Positions 32,627 through 40,288 are shown, numbered from the stretch's first letter. The stretch: 44,050 bases of DNA from an uncultured Clostridia bacterium (GCA_945864305.1 CAMBAJ010000009.1:1-44050); one strand, 5' to 3'. Notes: generated from the letters alone by a model not told the origin. Numbers and translations: made by a program.

Positions 32627-33901
32627 TCAGTTTTTTTCCTCTTCCGGGTCAATTTCCCCCTCCGGTTCTCCAGATGCCTCCGGCTCCGTTCCGCCGGTCC
32701 CGGCGGGATGGTCTGTGGTATAGGCGCCGGTCGCCAGGGGCAGCTTCTTTTTCCGAAGCCGCACGTTCACCATAAAGTCCATCAGGCTGTACAGGCAGGC
32801 GCAGACCGGCACGCCGAAGAACATGCCGGGCAGGCCGAAAAAGCTGCCGCCCACCAGGATGGCGATGATGACCCACAGGCTGGAGAGGCCTGTCTTGTCC
32901 CCCAGGATCTTGGGACCGATGACGTTGCCGTCCAGCTGCTGGAGCGCCAGGACGAAGATCACGAAGTACACCGCCTTCATGGGAGACACCAGCAGGATCA
33001 AAAACGCGCTGGGGATGGCACCCAGGAAGGGGCCGAAGAAAGGGATGATATTCGTGACGCCCACGATGACCGACACCAGGGGCGTATACGGAAATTTCAG
33101 GATGGAACAGCAGATGAAGCACAGAATACCGATGATGAGGGAGTCCAACAGCTTTCCCCGGACAAAGCCGGAAAAAATATCATCCACCTTATGAGCAGCC
33201 CGCAGCACCCAGCAGACCCTATCCCGGGGAAGCAGGCCGTAGACCACCTTCCGGGCATAAGCCGCGCAGGTCTCCTTGGTGGCCATGAAATAGATGGACA
33301 CGATAAAGCCCACCAGCAGATCGCTGAAAAAACTGACCAGACTGAGTACGCCGCCAGCGGCAACGGACATCACCGTCTGGGCCTTTTTCAATGCCTCCGT
33401 CTCCAGCCAGGTGTTGGCCTTTTCATACGCAATATCCATCTGGGCCGCCGCCCAGTTCTCCAGAGCCGGGTTGCTCTCCAGCAGGTGTTCCACCCAGCCG
33501 CTGATGGTGTTGTAATAATTCTCCACATTGGAGATCAGCTGGAAGATGCTCTTGTACAGTTCCGGCAACAGCACGGAGGCCAACAGATAAACCAGCAGTC
33601 CAATGACAGCCCATGTCAGCAAAAGGCTTACCGCCCGGGCACCCGTGGAGATGAGTTTTCCTTTTTCTCTTGCTTTTTTTATCGATGCGGAAAACAAGTT
33701 ATCCTCAAAGAAATTCACCATGGGGGCCAGCAGATACGCGATGAACGCACCGTAGATGACCGGCTGGAGCGCCCCCAGAAACTGCCGCCAGATACCCAGC
33801 AGCACACGGTGTCCCGCCAGGGTATCATAGAACAGCAGGATCGTGCCGACAGTCAGAAATACCGCCACGCCCAGCTTCATATATCCGTTATCCCGTTTCA
33901 T
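32627..33901 (-). CDS. AI-2E (PerM/YtvI) family transporter
   Basis: A 424-residue membrane protein of the AI-2E family. Helices near the N-terminus ('LGVAVFLTVGTILLFY', 'QPVIYGAFIAYLLAPMVNFFE') are followed by a long amphipathic loop, then the C-terminal cluster 'VSVIVGVTNIIPFFGPFLGAIPSAFLIL', 'LQQLDGNVIGPKILG' and 'VIIAILVGGSFFGLPGMFFGVP', which is diagnostic for the family. The last 40 residues are charged and acidic. Family members include autoinducer-2 exporters, Na+/H+ antiporters and sporulation permease YtvI, so the substrate cannot be set. Its promoter shares a -35 box with the divergent lipid kinase gene. Confidence 0.9.
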   Translation of the reverse strand: MKRDNGYMKLGVAVFLTVGTILLFYDTLAGHRVLLGIWRQFLGALQPVIYGAFIAYLLAPMVNFFEDNLFSASIKKAREKGKLISTGARAVSLLLTWAVIGLLVYLLASVLLPELYKSIFQLISNVENYYNTISGWVEHLLESNPALENWAAAQMDIAYEKANTWLETEALKKAQTVMSVAAGGVLSLVSFFSDLLVGFIVSIYFMATKETCAAYARKVVYGLLPRDRVCWVLRAAHKVDDIFSGFVRGKLLDSLIIGILCFICCSILKFPYTPLVSVIVGVTNIIPFFGPFLGAIPSAFLILLVSPMKAVYFVIFVLALQQLDGNVIGPKILGDKTGLSSLWVIIAILVGGSFFGLPGMFFGVPVCACLYSLMDFMVNVRLRKKKLPLATGAYTTDHPAGTGGTEPEASGEPEGEIDPEEEKN

Positions 33902-33934
33902 GGACCGTCCCCCTCATTTGTACCTTCGTTTTTT

Positions 33935-33986
33935 ATTCTACATGCCATATCTGGGAATTGCAATCCTCATTTCGCCGTGATATACT
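33935..33986. promoter_or_regulatory. Divergent promoters sharing one palindromic -35 box
   Basis: The self-complementary hexamer TTGCAA (33958-33963) has TATACT (33981-33986) 17 bases to its right on the plus strand. On the minus strand it has TAGAAT (33940-33935), also 17 bases away. The plus promoter would serve the lipid kinase gene and the minus promoter the AI-2E gene. Confidence 0.65.
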
Positions 33987-34040
33987 GCCTTTTACGCAGT
34001 TTTTACACCCTTCATTTCTGCATGCAGGAGGCCTTATTTT

Positions 34041-34928
34041 ATGGAGCTGAAAAAGCTGCTGATGATTGTCAATCCCCGGGCCGGAAGGAACAAATCCCGG
34101 GGCCCCTTGTTCGACGCGGCCGCCACGCTCTCCGAGGCTGGCTACGCGCTGACGATTCACCGGACCACCGGCAACGGCGACGCCGCAGAAACCGCGGCCC
34201 GGGAGGGCGGCGATTACGATGTGGTGGTGGCCGTCGGCGGCGACGGCACCCTCAACGAGGTGATCTCCGGCCTGATGCGGCTGGAAAAACGCCCCCTGCT
34301 GGGCTATCTGCCCCAGGGCAGCACCAACGACTTCGCCGCCAGTCTGCACGTCTCCGGGAAACCGGCCACTGCCGCCGCGGTGCTGGTGAAGCACGCGCCC
34401 CGCCAGCTGGATATCGGCTGCTGGAACGACCGGCATTTCGTGTATGTAGCCTCTTTCGGCGCCTTCACCCGGAGCTCTTACGCGGCGTCCCAGGCCGCCA
34501 AAAACGCCCTGGGCCACTTTGCCTATATTCTGGAGGGCATGAAGGACCTGAACACCCTGCGCCCCTACAAGGTCAGGCTGACCGCTAACGGCGAGGTTCT
34601 GGACGGAGAATACCTGTTCGGCGCCGTCTGCAATTCTACCTCCATCGGCGGTTTGATGAAACTGGACCCGGAGCGGGTTGTTCTGGATGACGGCAAGTTC
34701 GAGATGCTGCTGGTGCCCAATCCCCAAACCCCCCAGGACCTGCAAAACCTGGTTCTGGCCCTGCTGGAGCAGCGGTATGACCGGGAGGGCCTGGTGTTCC
34801 GCCACGTCTCCTCCGTCCATCTGGAGACCGAGGAGGAGCTCCCCTGGTCCCTGGACGGAGAGTTCGCCCCCAGCGCGCCGGCTGTGGAGATTCGGAACTG
34901 CCATCGGGCCATGACAATGCTGATATGA
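34041..34928 (+). CDS. Diacylglycerol/lipid kinase (DagK/YegS family)
   Basis: A 295-residue soluble kinase. 'LMIVNPRAGRNKSRG' is the N-terminal nucleotide region, 'VVVAVGGDGTLNEVISGL' the family GGDGT motif, and 'GYLPQGSTNDFAASL' the substrate loop. The C-terminal beta domain includes 'PWSLDGEFAP', matching the conserved 'DGE' motif. These enzymes phosphorylate diacylglycerol or related lipids to recycle it into phospholipid. AGGAGG lies 9 bases before the ATG. The stop overlaps the NUDIX gene start (ATGA). Confidence 0.9.
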   Translation: MELKKLLMIVNPRAGRNKSRGPLFDAAATLSEAGYALTIHRTTGNGDAAETAAREGGDYDVVVAVGGDGTLNEVISGLMRLEKRPLLGYLPQGSTNDFAASLHVSGKPATAAAVLVKHAPRQLDIGCWNDRHFVYVASFGAFTRSSYAASQAAKNALGHFAYILEGMKDLNTLRPYKVRLTANGEVLDGEYLFGAVCNSTSIGGLMKLDPERVVLDDGKFEMLLVPNPQTPQDLQNLVLALLEQRYDREGLVFRHVSSVHLETEEELPWSLDGEFAPSAPAVEIRNCHRAMTMLI

Positions 34929-35539
34929 GTCAGGAACTGGAACTGCTGCGCCGCCGGTATGGCGGCCGCCAGCCGGGCCTGCTGGGCGCCCGGCACAGCT
35001 ACGCGGTCCTCTGCCCGCTGTTGGAGCGTCCCGACGGGCTCCATCTGCTGTTTGAGGTCCGGGCTCAGGGCCTGCGCCAGGGCGGTGAGGTCTGTTTCCC
35101 CGGCGGCCGGATGGAGCCGGGAGAGTCCGTCAGCGCCTGCGCGCTGCGGGAGACGGAAGAAGAAATCTCCATTCCCGCCTCCGCCGTCACACTTCTGGGG
35201 ACTCCGGATTTTATCTGCAATCAGAGGGGCTTTTTGCTCTATCCCGTCCTGGGGCTAATCTCGCCTGAGGGCTTTGCCGCCATGCGCCCCTCCCCGGCGG
35301 AGGTGGCGGAGGTCTTTACGGCCCCCCTGTCCTTTTTCCGGGATACGAAGCCTGAACTCTATCATTATGACCTGTTTCCCCAGGTTCCAGACAGCTTTCC
35401 CTATGAAGCCGTAGGGATCCCCCGGGATTATTCCTGGGCCTCCGGGAACGTCGAGGTCCCCGTGTGGCACTGGGACGGCCACCCCGTCTGGGGCATGACG
35501 GCTCGGCTCGTTCGCGATCTGATCTCCACCTTTTCCTGA
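34925..35539 (+). CDS. NUDIX hydrolase, CoA pyrophosphatase type
   Basis: A 204-residue hydrolase. The NUDIX box is 'GGRMEPGESVSACALRETEEEI', and the preceding 'RQGGEVCFP' fits the extra motif of CoA diphosphatases (UPF0035). It would cleave CoA or acyl-CoA to phosphopantetheine and 3',5'-ADP. Translationally coupled to the lipid kinase gene by a 4-base overlap. A strong terminator follows. Confidence 0.88.
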   Translation: MSQELELLRRRYGGRQPGLLGARHSYAVLCPLLERPDGLHLLFEVRAQGLRQGGEVCFPGGRMEPGESVSACALRETEEEISIPASAVTLLGTPDFICNQRGFLLYPVLGLISPEGFAAMRPSPAEVAEVFTAPLSFFRDTKPELYHYDLFPQVPDSFPYEAVGIPRDYSWASGNVEVPVWHWDGHPVWGMTARLVRDLISTFS

Positions 35540-35540
35540 C

Positions 35541-35576
35541 AAAAGTCCCCCGGGGTCAATTGCCCCGGGGGACTTT
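35541..35576. terminator. Bidirectional terminator
   Basis: The arms AAAGTCCCCCGGGG and CCCCGGGGGACTTT flank a short loop between convergent genes (NUDIX and antiporter). Confidence 0.9.
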
Positions 35577-35594
35577 GTTATGCCCCACGTATCC

Positions 35595-36551
35595 TCAGGA
35601 AACCAGCATCACCACATATCCCGCGTACACTGCCAGCATGAGTACGCCCTGCACGCGGTAAAATTTCCCCTTGAGCAGCGGAGGCAGCACCGCCACGCAA
35701 CACAGGAGCAGGCACACGGGTAAGTCCAGCGCTGTGGTCTGGCTGCCGATGGTCAGTCGGCCGCCGGACACCGCCGAGCAGATGGGCAGGATCATGGTCA
35801 GGTCGATAACATTGGCGCCGACGATGTTGCCCACGGACATGGACGCCTCTTTTTTGGCAATGGCCGTCAGGGTCGTCACCAACTCCGGCAGGGAGGTCCC
35901 GATGGCTACCATCGTCACGCCGATGATGCTGGACGGCACCCCCAGCTGCAGGGCCAGTTCACTGCCGTAGTTGATCAGAAGCTGCGAGCCCAAGACGATG
36001 GCCGCGATGCCGATGACAAACATGCCCAGCTTCATGATCATCTGCCGGTAGGAGGTCGTCCGACGCTCGGGGAGGGCCTCCCGCTCCTGTACGCTGCTTC
36101 TGGCATCCACGATGTTGTTGCCCAGATAGACGATGAAGATCACAAACAGCAGCAGGCCCGGCAGGAGCCGCAGCGTGCCGCTCCAGCACAGCACCGTCAG
36201 CAGCGCCGCGCCGACCACCATCAGTATCGCTTTCAGGTTGAATTGCTTCCGGTTGACCACGGATGGGATGCACAGTACGGAAATGCCCAGGATCAAACCC
36301 AGATTCGCGGTGACGGAGCCCACGGCGTTGCCAACCGCCAGATCAACCTCTCCCTGGAGCACGCCGGTGACGGACACCGTCAGCTCCGGCAGCGTCGTAG
36401 CCAGGGACACGATGGTAGCCCCGATGATGAACCGGGGCACGCCGGTGGCCTCCGCGATCCAGACGGCGCCGTCCAAAAACCAGTCGCCGCCCTTGACGAT
36501 GAGCAGCAGCCCCAACAGGAACAGCAGCACTGTGATCCAAATACTACCCAT
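35595..36551 (-). CDS. CaCA-family cation antiporter (YrbG type)
   Basis: A 318-residue membrane protein with two inverted five-helix halves. Each has an alpha-repeat: 'GATIVSLATTLPELTVSVTG' near the N-terminus and 'GVTMVAIGTSLPELVTTLTA' in the second half. These carry the Ca2+-binding Glu residues of Ca2+/Na+ or Ca2+/H+ exchangers. The ATG at 36551 fits best to GGTAGGG; an ATG two codons earlier is too close. The mRNA leader contains a probable Mn2+ riboswitch and terminator, so the protein may export Mn2+ rather than, or as well as, Ca2+. Substrate by regulation is inference. Confidence 0.9.
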   Translation of the reverse strand: MGSIWITVLLFLLGLLLIVKGGDWFLDGAVWIAEATGVPRFIIGATIVSLATTLPELTVSVTGVLQGEVDLAVGNAVGSVTANLGLILGISVLCIPSVVNRKQFNLKAILMVVGAALLTVLCWSGTLRLLPGLLLFVIFIVYLGNNIVDARSSVQEREALPERRTTSYRQMIMKLGMFVIGIAAIVLGSQLLINYGSELALQLGVPSSIIGVTMVAIGTSLPELVTTLTAIAKKEASMSVGNIVGANVIDLTMILPICSAVSGGRLTIGSQTTALDLPVCLLLCCVAVLPPLLKGKFYRVQGVLMLAVYAGYVVMLVS

Positions 36552-36582
36552 ATCCATCCCTACCGTTTCTTTCAAAAAATCA

Positions 36583-36652
36583 GCGAGACCCTTCCTGCGT
36601 GCAAGCAGCTGCCGGCATTTACCGGCAGTTTCACACACAGGAAAAGTCTCGC
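36583..36652 (-). terminator. Regulated terminator of the antiporter leader
   Basis: On the minus strand GCGAGACTTTTCCTG pairs with CAGGAAGGGTCTCGC, with an inner hairpin GCCGGTAAATGCCGGC, followed by T6 (36580-36575). Its 5' arm includes the 3' arm of the upstream aptamer, so the two structures are mutually exclusive. Confidence 0.85.
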
Positions 36653-36735
36653 TTTTTCGACGTGCCCGGGCAGCCCAACGCCGCCGTGTTGACGAGCTCC
36701 ACCGCGCCCGAGGACGCAAGCTACTCCCTTTTCCA
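36640..36735 (-). promoter_or_regulatory. Probable yybP-ykoY (Mn2+) riboswitch aptamer
   Basis: On the minus strand the leader begins AAAAGGGAGTAGC and ends GCGAGACTTTTCC, the two conserved flanks of the yybP-ykoY class. Between them is a GC-rich arm with GTCAACACGG and GCCCGGGCACGTC. AAAAGGGA can pair with the final CTTTTCC as P1. Ligand binding would hold P1 and block the following terminator, switching the antiporter on with Mn2+. Class assignment is from remembered consensus and gene context, not a covariance search. Confidence 0.75.
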
Positions 36736-36751
36736 TGTTCTTTGCGGAAAT

Positions 36752-36781
36752 ATTATATAGAATTCCGGCCCCGTTAGTCAA
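36752..36781 (-). promoter_or_regulatory. Promoter of the antiporter riboswitch
   Basis: On the minus strand TTGACT (36781-36776), an 18-base spacer and TATAAT (36757-36752). The predicted start, near 36745, is about 10 bases before the aptamer. Confidence 0.8.
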
Positions 36782-36863
36782 CGAAAACCGCCAGGGAATC
36801 TCCGTCTTGTCCGGCCCTTCCCATGATATGCGCTTCCCGCCCAGGCATTCCAATCAGCGGAAA

Positions 36864-37973
36864 TCATCGCTTCCCCAGAATCTCCGGGTCAAAGCCGATA
36901 TTCTTCTCCAGAATCATCCCGCTGTTCTCCGTACTCGCGACAGGAGAAAAACCGTAGTCTGTGAAAAACTGCGCGGCTCCGCTGTTCTCCGGCAGGGCCA
37001 CATGCAGTCTCTCGCCGCCGTGCGACCGAGTATACTGCACCGCCTGCCCGATAAGCTGGCCGCCAAACCCCCGCTTCCGGCAGTCCGCCCGAATGCACGC
37101 CAAGGATATCCAGCCGTTCTCCGGGCCAAACTGCACCAGGCCCACCGGCTCCTCTCTCAGATAGCCCAACAGCGTGGGCCTGACAGCGGCATCCGCCAGC
37201 AGGCGCTCTCTGTCAAAGGGCTGCCTCTCCTTCTCTTCCCAGACAGCGGCTATCATCGCCGTCAGAAGTTCCGCGTGGTCCTCCATCCGCAGCGGCTGAA
37301 AATAGAGCCCCGGCTCCAGGCCATTGGCCCTCCGGCGCACCTTTTCCCCCGCCAAGAATTCCGGTGTTTGAAGGTGGCTGTTATCATCCCGGGAGAGTAC
37401 CCGCAGCACGTCTCCCTCCGCCTCGATAACGGAGACCGCCGTGTTGTCTCCAACCGGTGTCTGAGCCATCTGGGCCACAGTATAGCCCTGGAGCGCAGCC
37501 AGAGTCAGGCGGATGGCATAGCCGTGGGAAAATACCGCCACGGTCTTTCCGTTATTCACCCTCGCAATTTCCCGGATGGCGCCCAATGTCCGGTCCAGCA
37601 CCTGCTGCGGCGTCTCCGCATGCTCCACATGCCAGCGTTCGGGGTGGAGGTTGAAATTCTCCATCTGCGCCGGGTCGCTGCGGTAGATATCGCCCCAGGT
37701 CCGCTGTTCCCAGTCACCCACACAGATTTCCCGCAGCTCCGGCACCCGGTGGAGTTCCAGGCCCTTGGGCTTGTAAATAGCGCTAGCCGTGGCGCAAGTG
37801 CGGTACAGGTCGCTGGAATACACTGCGTCAATATGGATATCCGCGAAGCGGCGCTCCAGTGCCCGGACCTGACGCCAGCCCCGGTCTGTCAGGTTGCTGT
37901 CATACTGTCCCTGGGCAATGCGGTACAGATTGCCCTCCGCTTCAGCGTGGCGGATCAAATAAATCGTGGTCAT
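36864..37973 (-). CDS. Histidine phosphatase fused to GNAT acetyltransferase
   Basis: A 369-residue two-domain protein. The first 200 residues are a phosphoglycerate-mutase-like histidine phosphatase: 'YLIRHAEAEGN' (Arg8, catalytic His9), 'VYSSDLYRTCATA', 'LREICVGDWE' and 'VAVFSHGYAIR' (second His). From about residue 225 a GNAT domain follows, with 'LACIRADCRKRGFGGQLIGQAV' as the acetyl-CoA loop and 'SGAAQFFTDYGF' as the C-terminal motif. GGGGAGG precedes the ATG. There is no frameshift or internal start that would split it. A phosphatase and an acetyltransferase in one chain suggests sequential action on one metabolite or a detoxification role, but no substrate can be read from the sequence. 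Confidence 0.87.
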   Translation of the reverse strand: MTTIYLIRHAEAEGNLYRIAQGQYDSNLTDRGWRQVRALERRFADIHIDAVYSSDLYRTCATASAIYKPKGLELHRVPELREICVGDWEQRTWGDIYRSDPAQMENFNLHPERWHVEHAETPQQVLDRTLGAIREIARVNNGKTVAVFSHGYAIRLTLAALQGYTVAQMAQTPVGDNTAVSVIEAEGDVLRVLSRDDNSHLQTPEFLAGEKVRRRANGLEPGLYFQPLRMEDHAELLTAMIAAVWEEKERQPFDRERLLADAAVRPTLLGYLREEPVGLVQFGPENGWISLACIRADCRKRGFGGQLIGQAVQYTRSHGGERLHVALPENSGAAQFFTDYGFSPVASTENSGMILEKNIGFDPEILGKR

Positions 37974-38108
37974 AAAGCCTCCCCAAATCTCAGCATTTTA
38001 TTCAGCAACAGTATAACGTATCCGGAACCTTTTGGCAAATCGAACCGCGGTGTTTTTTTTGCGCTTCTCCGGTCATACTAGTCCCGTGCCGATAAAGGAG
38101 TGACTGTA

Positions 38109-38288
38109 ATGAAAACGTGTACCGGATTTTGGGTCGGTATGAGCGCCGGATTGATGGCCGGCGCGGCAGTGGGGATGATGGTGCCCTGCGGCAGAGATCC
38201 CATGAAAACACAGGTAGGAAAGAGTATCCACAAACTGGGTGTCGCCGTGGACCACGCCGTGGACAACATTGTTTCCGAAATGCGCTGA
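38109..38288 (+). CDS. Small glycine-zipper membrane protein
   Basis: A 59-residue protein. The ATG at 38109 lies 9 bases after AAAGGAG. The N-terminal 27 residues ('GFWVGMSAGLMAGAAVGMMVP') form one Gly/Ala/Met-rich membrane helix of glycine-zipper type. The rest is a short amphipathic helix ('SIHKLGVAVDHAVDNIVSEM'). A clear terminator follows, so it is a stand-alone gene. The layout resembles small YtxH-like or phasin-like stress proteins, but the similarity is only general. Function unknown. Confidence 0.72.
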   Translation: MKTCTGFWVGMSAGLMAGAAVGMMVPCGRDPMKTQVGKSIHKLGVAVDHAVDNIVSEMR

Positions 38289-38295
38289 CGCGCGG

Positions 38296-38324
38296 GCGGA
38301 GGGCGAATGCCCTCCGCTTTTTTT
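38296..38324 (+). terminator. Rho-independent terminator
   Basis: Stem GCGGAGGGC/GCCCTCCGC with loop GAAT followed by T7, directly behind the 59-residue gene. Confidence 0.92.
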
Positions 38325-38344
38325 AAAAAAGTTGAAAATAGGGA

Positions 38345-38372
38345 TTGACTTTTCAGAATCCTTTGCTATAAT
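38345..38372 (+). promoter_or_regulatory. Promoter of tRNA-Ser
   Basis: TTGACT (38345-38350), a 16-base spacer and TATAAT (38367-38372), about 65 bases before the tRNA. Confidence 0.78.
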
Positions 38373-38435
38373 AATGACGCTGTCTCTTCAAGGCAGCAAA
38401 CAACTGTATCAGCAGAGAAGCACTGGAACAGCTAT

Positions 38436-38524
38436 GGAGAAGTCGCCTAGTTGGTCGAGGGCGCATGATTGGAAATCATGTAGGCCCCTAAAGGGTCTCG
38501 AGGGTTCGAATCCCTCCTTCTCCG
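38436..38524 (+). tRNA. tRNA-Ser (anticodon GGA)
   Basis: Acceptor arms GGAGAAG and CTTCTCC pair perfectly. The anticodon loop TTGGAAA lies on the stem CATGA/TCATG with GGA at 38471-38473, reading UCC/UCU. The long variable arm (TAGGCCCC...GGGTCTCGAG) is typical of class II tRNA-Ser. The T-arm GAGGGTTCGAATCCCTC is intact. The CCA end is encoded (38525-38527). Confidence 0.97.
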
Positions 38525-38530
38525 CCAAAA

Positions 38531-38564
38531 AAGGCCTGTAATCCTGAAGATTACAGGCCTTTTT
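38531..38564 (+). terminator. Terminator of tRNA-Ser
   Basis: A 13-bp stem AAGGCCTGTAATC/GATTACAGGCCTT followed by a T-run, starting 4 bases after the encoded CCA. Confidence 0.92.
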
Positions 38565-38608
38565 GTTGTACAATGGCAGTCAGGCAATGGCATCCTGGTT
38601 ATCAGTTA

Positions 38609-38815
38609 TCAAATGAGTGTTTGAAAAGCGCGAGGTCCCATCTTGTGGTGAGGCTCCGCAGCTTTGCAGGGAATCTCTTCGCTTTCAGCTAGAATTTGCT
38701 TCACCGAGTCCGCATCCAGCAACGGGAGATGGCGCAATATCTCCGGCTCGATCTTCGCCAATCTCAGAAGGGTGAAATCGGGACACTGCGGCTGATCCTC
38801 TGTAGGATCGAATAT
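38609..38815 (-). pseudogene. C-terminal gene remnant beside tRNA-Ser, not recognised
   Basis: A minus-strand frame ends at 38609-38611 and reads back 'FDPTEDQPQCPDFTLLRLAK' then 'EPEILRHLPLLDADSVKQIL', ending 'MGPRAFQTLI'. It looks like protein but has no start codon, and upstream it runs into a terminator hairpin. It may be the tail of a gene lost from an element integrated beside the tRNA. Family unknown. Confidence 0.35.
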
Positions 38816-38820
38816 ACAAA

Positions 38821-38857
38821 CAGCCCCCGGATGGCTCCGGGGGCTGTTGTTTTTTTA
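38821..38857. terminator. Hairpin terminator
   Basis: CAGCCCCCGG/CCGGGGGCTG around ATGGCT, followed on the plus strand by TTGTTTTTTT. The minus side has only a short TTTG. It probably also ends the LacI regulator transcript. Confidence 0.75.
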
Positions 38858-38908
38858 CTGGTTTGCCGTGAAAAAACCATGCGGCACACCCGGACCGCCC
38901 CGTCGCTT

Positions 38909-39949
38909 TCAGGAGCGCTCGCTGCGTTCTTCTCGTATGCTGCGGCAGGTGTCCCGCTGGACCAGCGCCGGCGTCAGGAGCCGCTGGGTGAATTCCGCCC
39001 CGTCTCCGCTCTTGATCAGTTCCATCAGCAGGCGCACACCGGAGCGCGCCAGGGCCTCCGTTCTCTGCGAAAAGGTCGTCAGCCGAATCTTGGGCAGAGC
39101 CGCGTAATCGATGTTGTCAAACCCCAGGAGTGATACCTGCTCCGGGATGGCAATGTCCAGTTCATCGGCGGCCTGCATGACACCCAGGGCCATCAGGTCG
39201 GAGGCCGCGAACACCGCCGTCTGGCGGAAGGGCTTCAAAAACAGCTCCCGGGCCAGGTAATAGCCCATCTCGGTGGTGGAGTGGCTCTCCCGGTTCCACG
39301 CGGTCTCCACCTCCATCCCCAGCTCCGCCGCCGCATCCAGAAACCCCCGGTGGCGCAGCAGATGGGTGGCACTGCCCTCCCGCATTCCCAGATAGGCCAC
39401 CTCTCTGTGACCCAGATCATGGAGATACCGGGCCGCCAGCTGGCCGCCCACATAGTTGTCGGTGCTGACGGAGTTGATGCGCCAGGAGGATTCCAGCGGG
39501 GCAAAGGCCCCCAGCAGTACGATGGGCACAGCGGACTGATACCGCTCCAGAAACTCCAGCGCGCTGTTGCTGGCGTTAGTCATCAGAATGCCGTCCACCC
39601 GCTGGCTGATGAGAAAGTCGAACAGCCCGTCGATCCGGCCGTCTCCCGGCTGGCCGCTGCACAGCATGACCTGATATCCCAGCTGGGCGGCGTAGGTCTC
39701 GATGTGCAGAGCCAGGGACGCGTGGAACGGCCCCGCGATATCCGACAGCACCACGCCGATGACGTTGGTGCGGCTGGAAATCAGGCTCCGCGCCAGCAGA
39801 TTGGTGCGGTAGCCCTCCTTCCGGCACAGCTCCAAGATCCGTTGCCGGGTCTCCTCGTTGATCTCCGGTGCGTTGTTCAGGGCTCTGGAGACGGTGGTCA
39901 CGGAAACGCCCGCCATCCGAGCGATATCTTTGATCGTTACACGGCGCAT
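38909..39949 (-). CDS. LacI-family transcriptional regulator
   Basis: A 346-residue regulator. The N-terminal helix-turn-helix 'VTIKDIARMAGVSVTTVSRALNN' and hinge 'NLLARSLISSRTNVIGVVLSDI' are classical LacI, followed by the periplasmic-binding-like ligand domain ('GILMTNASN', 'STDNYVGGQLAARYL', 'AASDLMALGVMQAADELDIAIP', 'LLGFDNIDYA'). The ATG at 39949 is best spaced to GGAGGGGGA; an ATG two codons earlier is too close. It is divergent from an Fbp-type ABC importer, and the region between has three LacI-type operator candidates, one overlapping its own promoter. It therefore probably represses itself and the transporter; the ligand is unknown, likely a sugar or sugar phosphate. Confidence 0.92.
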   Translation of the reverse strand: MRRVTIKDIARMAGVSVTTVSRALNNAPEINEETRQRILELCRKEGYRTNLLARSLISSRTNVIGVVLSDIAGPFHASLALHIETYAAQLGYQVMLCSGQPGDGRIDGLFDFLISQRVDGILMTNASNSALEFLERYQSAVPIVLLGAFAPLESSWRINSVSTDNYVGGQLAARYLHDLGHREVAYLGMREGSATHLLRHRGFLDAAAELGMEVETAWNRESHSTTEMGYYLARELFLKPFRQTAVFAASDLMALGVMQAADELDIAIPEQVSLLGFDNIDYAALPKIRLTTFSQRTEALARSGVRLLMELIKSGDGAEFTQRLLTPALVQRDTCRSIREERSERS

Positions 39950-39983
39950 CAGCATTCCCCCTCCACAGATTGGCATATTTTTC

Positions 39984-39997
39984 TGGTAACGTTTGCA
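39984..39997. promoter_or_regulatory. LacI-type operator candidate 1
   Basis: TGGTAACGTTTGCA matches the family pattern TGnaAnCGnTTnCA with one deviation. It lies between a possible -35 (TTGTGC) and -10 (TATGCC) of the regulator gene on the minus strand, suggesting autoregulation. Confidence 0.6.
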
Positions 39998-40116
39998 CAA
40001 CATTTGGAAATACAGGCCGCCCATTGTCCTCGAGCGTCCCGTCAAGCAGCATAATTTCAGTCCAAAATCTCCCAATTCACCGAATCATTCGCAGAAATTC
40101 AGCCGATAGATTTAAA

Positions 40117-40130
40117 TGAAATCGATTCCG
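40117..40130. promoter_or_regulatory. LacI-type operator candidate 2
   Basis: TGAAATCGATTCCG matches TGnaAnCGnTTnCA except for the last base. It lies midway in the intergenic region. Confidence 0.5.
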
Positions 40131-40231
40131 GTAGGCCCATTATATCAAAAATATCCCTCAGAAGATATTGTGCAAACATCACAAAACAGGATGTTTTATT
40201 TAGTCTCTAATGTGAAAAATGCAAAAGTATC

Positions 40232-40253
40232 TTGACAATTCTTTGTTTATAAT
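40232..40253 (+). promoter_or_regulatory. Possible promoter of the Fbp-type importer
   Basis: TTGACA (40232-40237) and TATAAT (40248-40253) are both perfect but only 10 bases apart, so they cannot both belong to one standard promoter. TATAAT with an unrelated -35 is the likelier use. Confidence 0.4.
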
Positions 40254-40274
40254 GGTAAGGTATTTTTAGAAAGC

Positions 40275-40288
40275 CGAAAACGTTTGCA
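40275..40288. promoter_or_regulatory. LacI-type operator candidate 3
   Basis: CGAAAACGTTTGCA matches TGnaAnCGnTTnCA except for the first base. It would lie about 15-30 bases downstream of the start site set by TATAAT, a position suited to block transcription of the importer. Confidence 0.6.

Noticed and set aside
32423..34588. 721-residue plus-strand open frame over the AI-2E and lipid kinase genes
   Set aside because: It crosses two real genes and a promoter region and reads as low-complexity shadow.
40232..40253. TTGACA and TATAAT read as one strong promoter
   Set aside because: The spacer is only 10 bases, too short for one sigma-A promoter; kept only as a low-confidence region.
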